From positions 1 through 5,741 of the forward strand of contig DATNAW010000198.1 of the NCBI GenBank assembly GCA_035572335.1: a DNA stretch of 5,741 nucleotides, in the 5' to 3' direction. Below, in pieces: positions 5,615 to 5,741 of this stretch. Source of the stretch: 66-474 sp035572335. GTDB lineage: Bacteria; Pseudomonadota; Gammaproteobacteria; Xanthomonadales; Rhodanobacteraceae. Made by a program: the position numbers and the translations under genes. Below the pieces are notes generated by a model. The model ran no database searches and was not told the DNA's origin. It saw only the letters and a list, made by a program, of their open reading frames with translations. Positions within the stretch are counted from its first letter, which is position 1. Every line of letters starts with the position of its first letter.

Positions 5615-5741
5615 TGAAGAATCGGGAAGACGGTTTCGCGGCATTCCTTGCAGGACGCGGCGACTATTTGGGCGTATGCTGCGCTCGAAAGCGCGACCCC
5701 TTGGCTCAGCGTCATCCGGCCACGTAAGTCTCTCGTCTCTC

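Larger units (their letters stand above)
5514..5741. other. Intergenic region downstream of the permease gene
   Basis: These 228 bases contain no ORF I can support. They include a small GC hairpin just after the permease stop (5533-5551), an 8-base inverted repeat with a 41-base loop (5558-5565 and 5607-5614), and near the right edge a promoter-like TATGCT (5675-5680) followed at once by a perfect hairpin GCGCT-CGAA-AGCGC (5681-5694). The last fifty bases may be the leader of a gene beyond the window. Confidence 0.5.

Noticed and set aside
5521..5715. 64-codon minus-strand ORF with a CKEC motif
   Set aside because: No ribosome binding site, mixed codon use unlike the neighbours, and no recognised family; a Cys pair alone is not enough.
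5614..5727. 37-residue plus-strand ORF (MKNREDGFAAFLAGRG...)
   Set aside because: The nearest GGAG is 11 bases from the ATG and the product has no recognisable feature; it also overlaps the promoter-like element.
5690..5741. Possible riboswitch leader at the right edge
   Set aside because: Compared by eye with SAM, SAH, TPP, glycine and cobalamin core motifs; none matched, and the region is cut by the window end.

Overview
The window is a high-GC (mid-60s percent by eye) stretch of bacterial chromosome with strongly G/C-ending codons, GTG starts and tightly packed genes. The leucine-degradation genes, a Fur-type iron box and the protein styles suggest a proteobacterium, most likely a gammaproteobacterium of the Xanthomonadales/Lysobacter type. 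That assignment is inference; no rRNA or other taxonomic marker is present.

Left three quarters (1-4138, minus strand): one compact five-gene run, transcribed right to left. In transcription order it holds a 3-methylglutaconyl-CoA hydratase (liuC, 3347-4138), a small VOC/glyoxalase-fold protein (2953-3342), two tandem paralogous cupins (2361-2882 and 1840-2358), and the biotin-carrying alpha subunit of 3-methylcrotonyl-CoA carboxylase (liuD, 1840 running off the left edge). LiuD with its beta partner makes 3-methylglutaconyl-CoA, and LiuC hydrates that to HMG-CoA, so the frame of the operon is leucine/isovalerate catabolism. The three small genes between them are not classical members of the pathway. 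At most junctions the ribosome binding site lies inside the last codons of the preceding gene, and the cupin-liuD junction overlaps by one base (TAGTG), indicating translational coupling.

Middle (4139-4301): a divergent intergenic region with a near-perfect Fur box at 4237-4257 over a plausible sigma-70 promoter that reads rightward.

Right quarter (4302-5513, plus strand): a two-gene iron-uptake operon. It comprises an exported cupredoxin-fold protein lacking the usual type-1 copper ligands, and a seven-helix FTR1/EfeU-type iron permease with two RExxE motifs. The likely scheme is Fur repression in iron-replete cells.

The last 228 bases (5514-5741) hold no convincing gene, only small inverted repeats and a weak promoter-like element.

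I see no mobile element, CRISPR array, tRNA or rRNA. The part most worth attention is the VOC-cupin-cupin block embedded between liuC and liuD; its function cannot be read from sequence.
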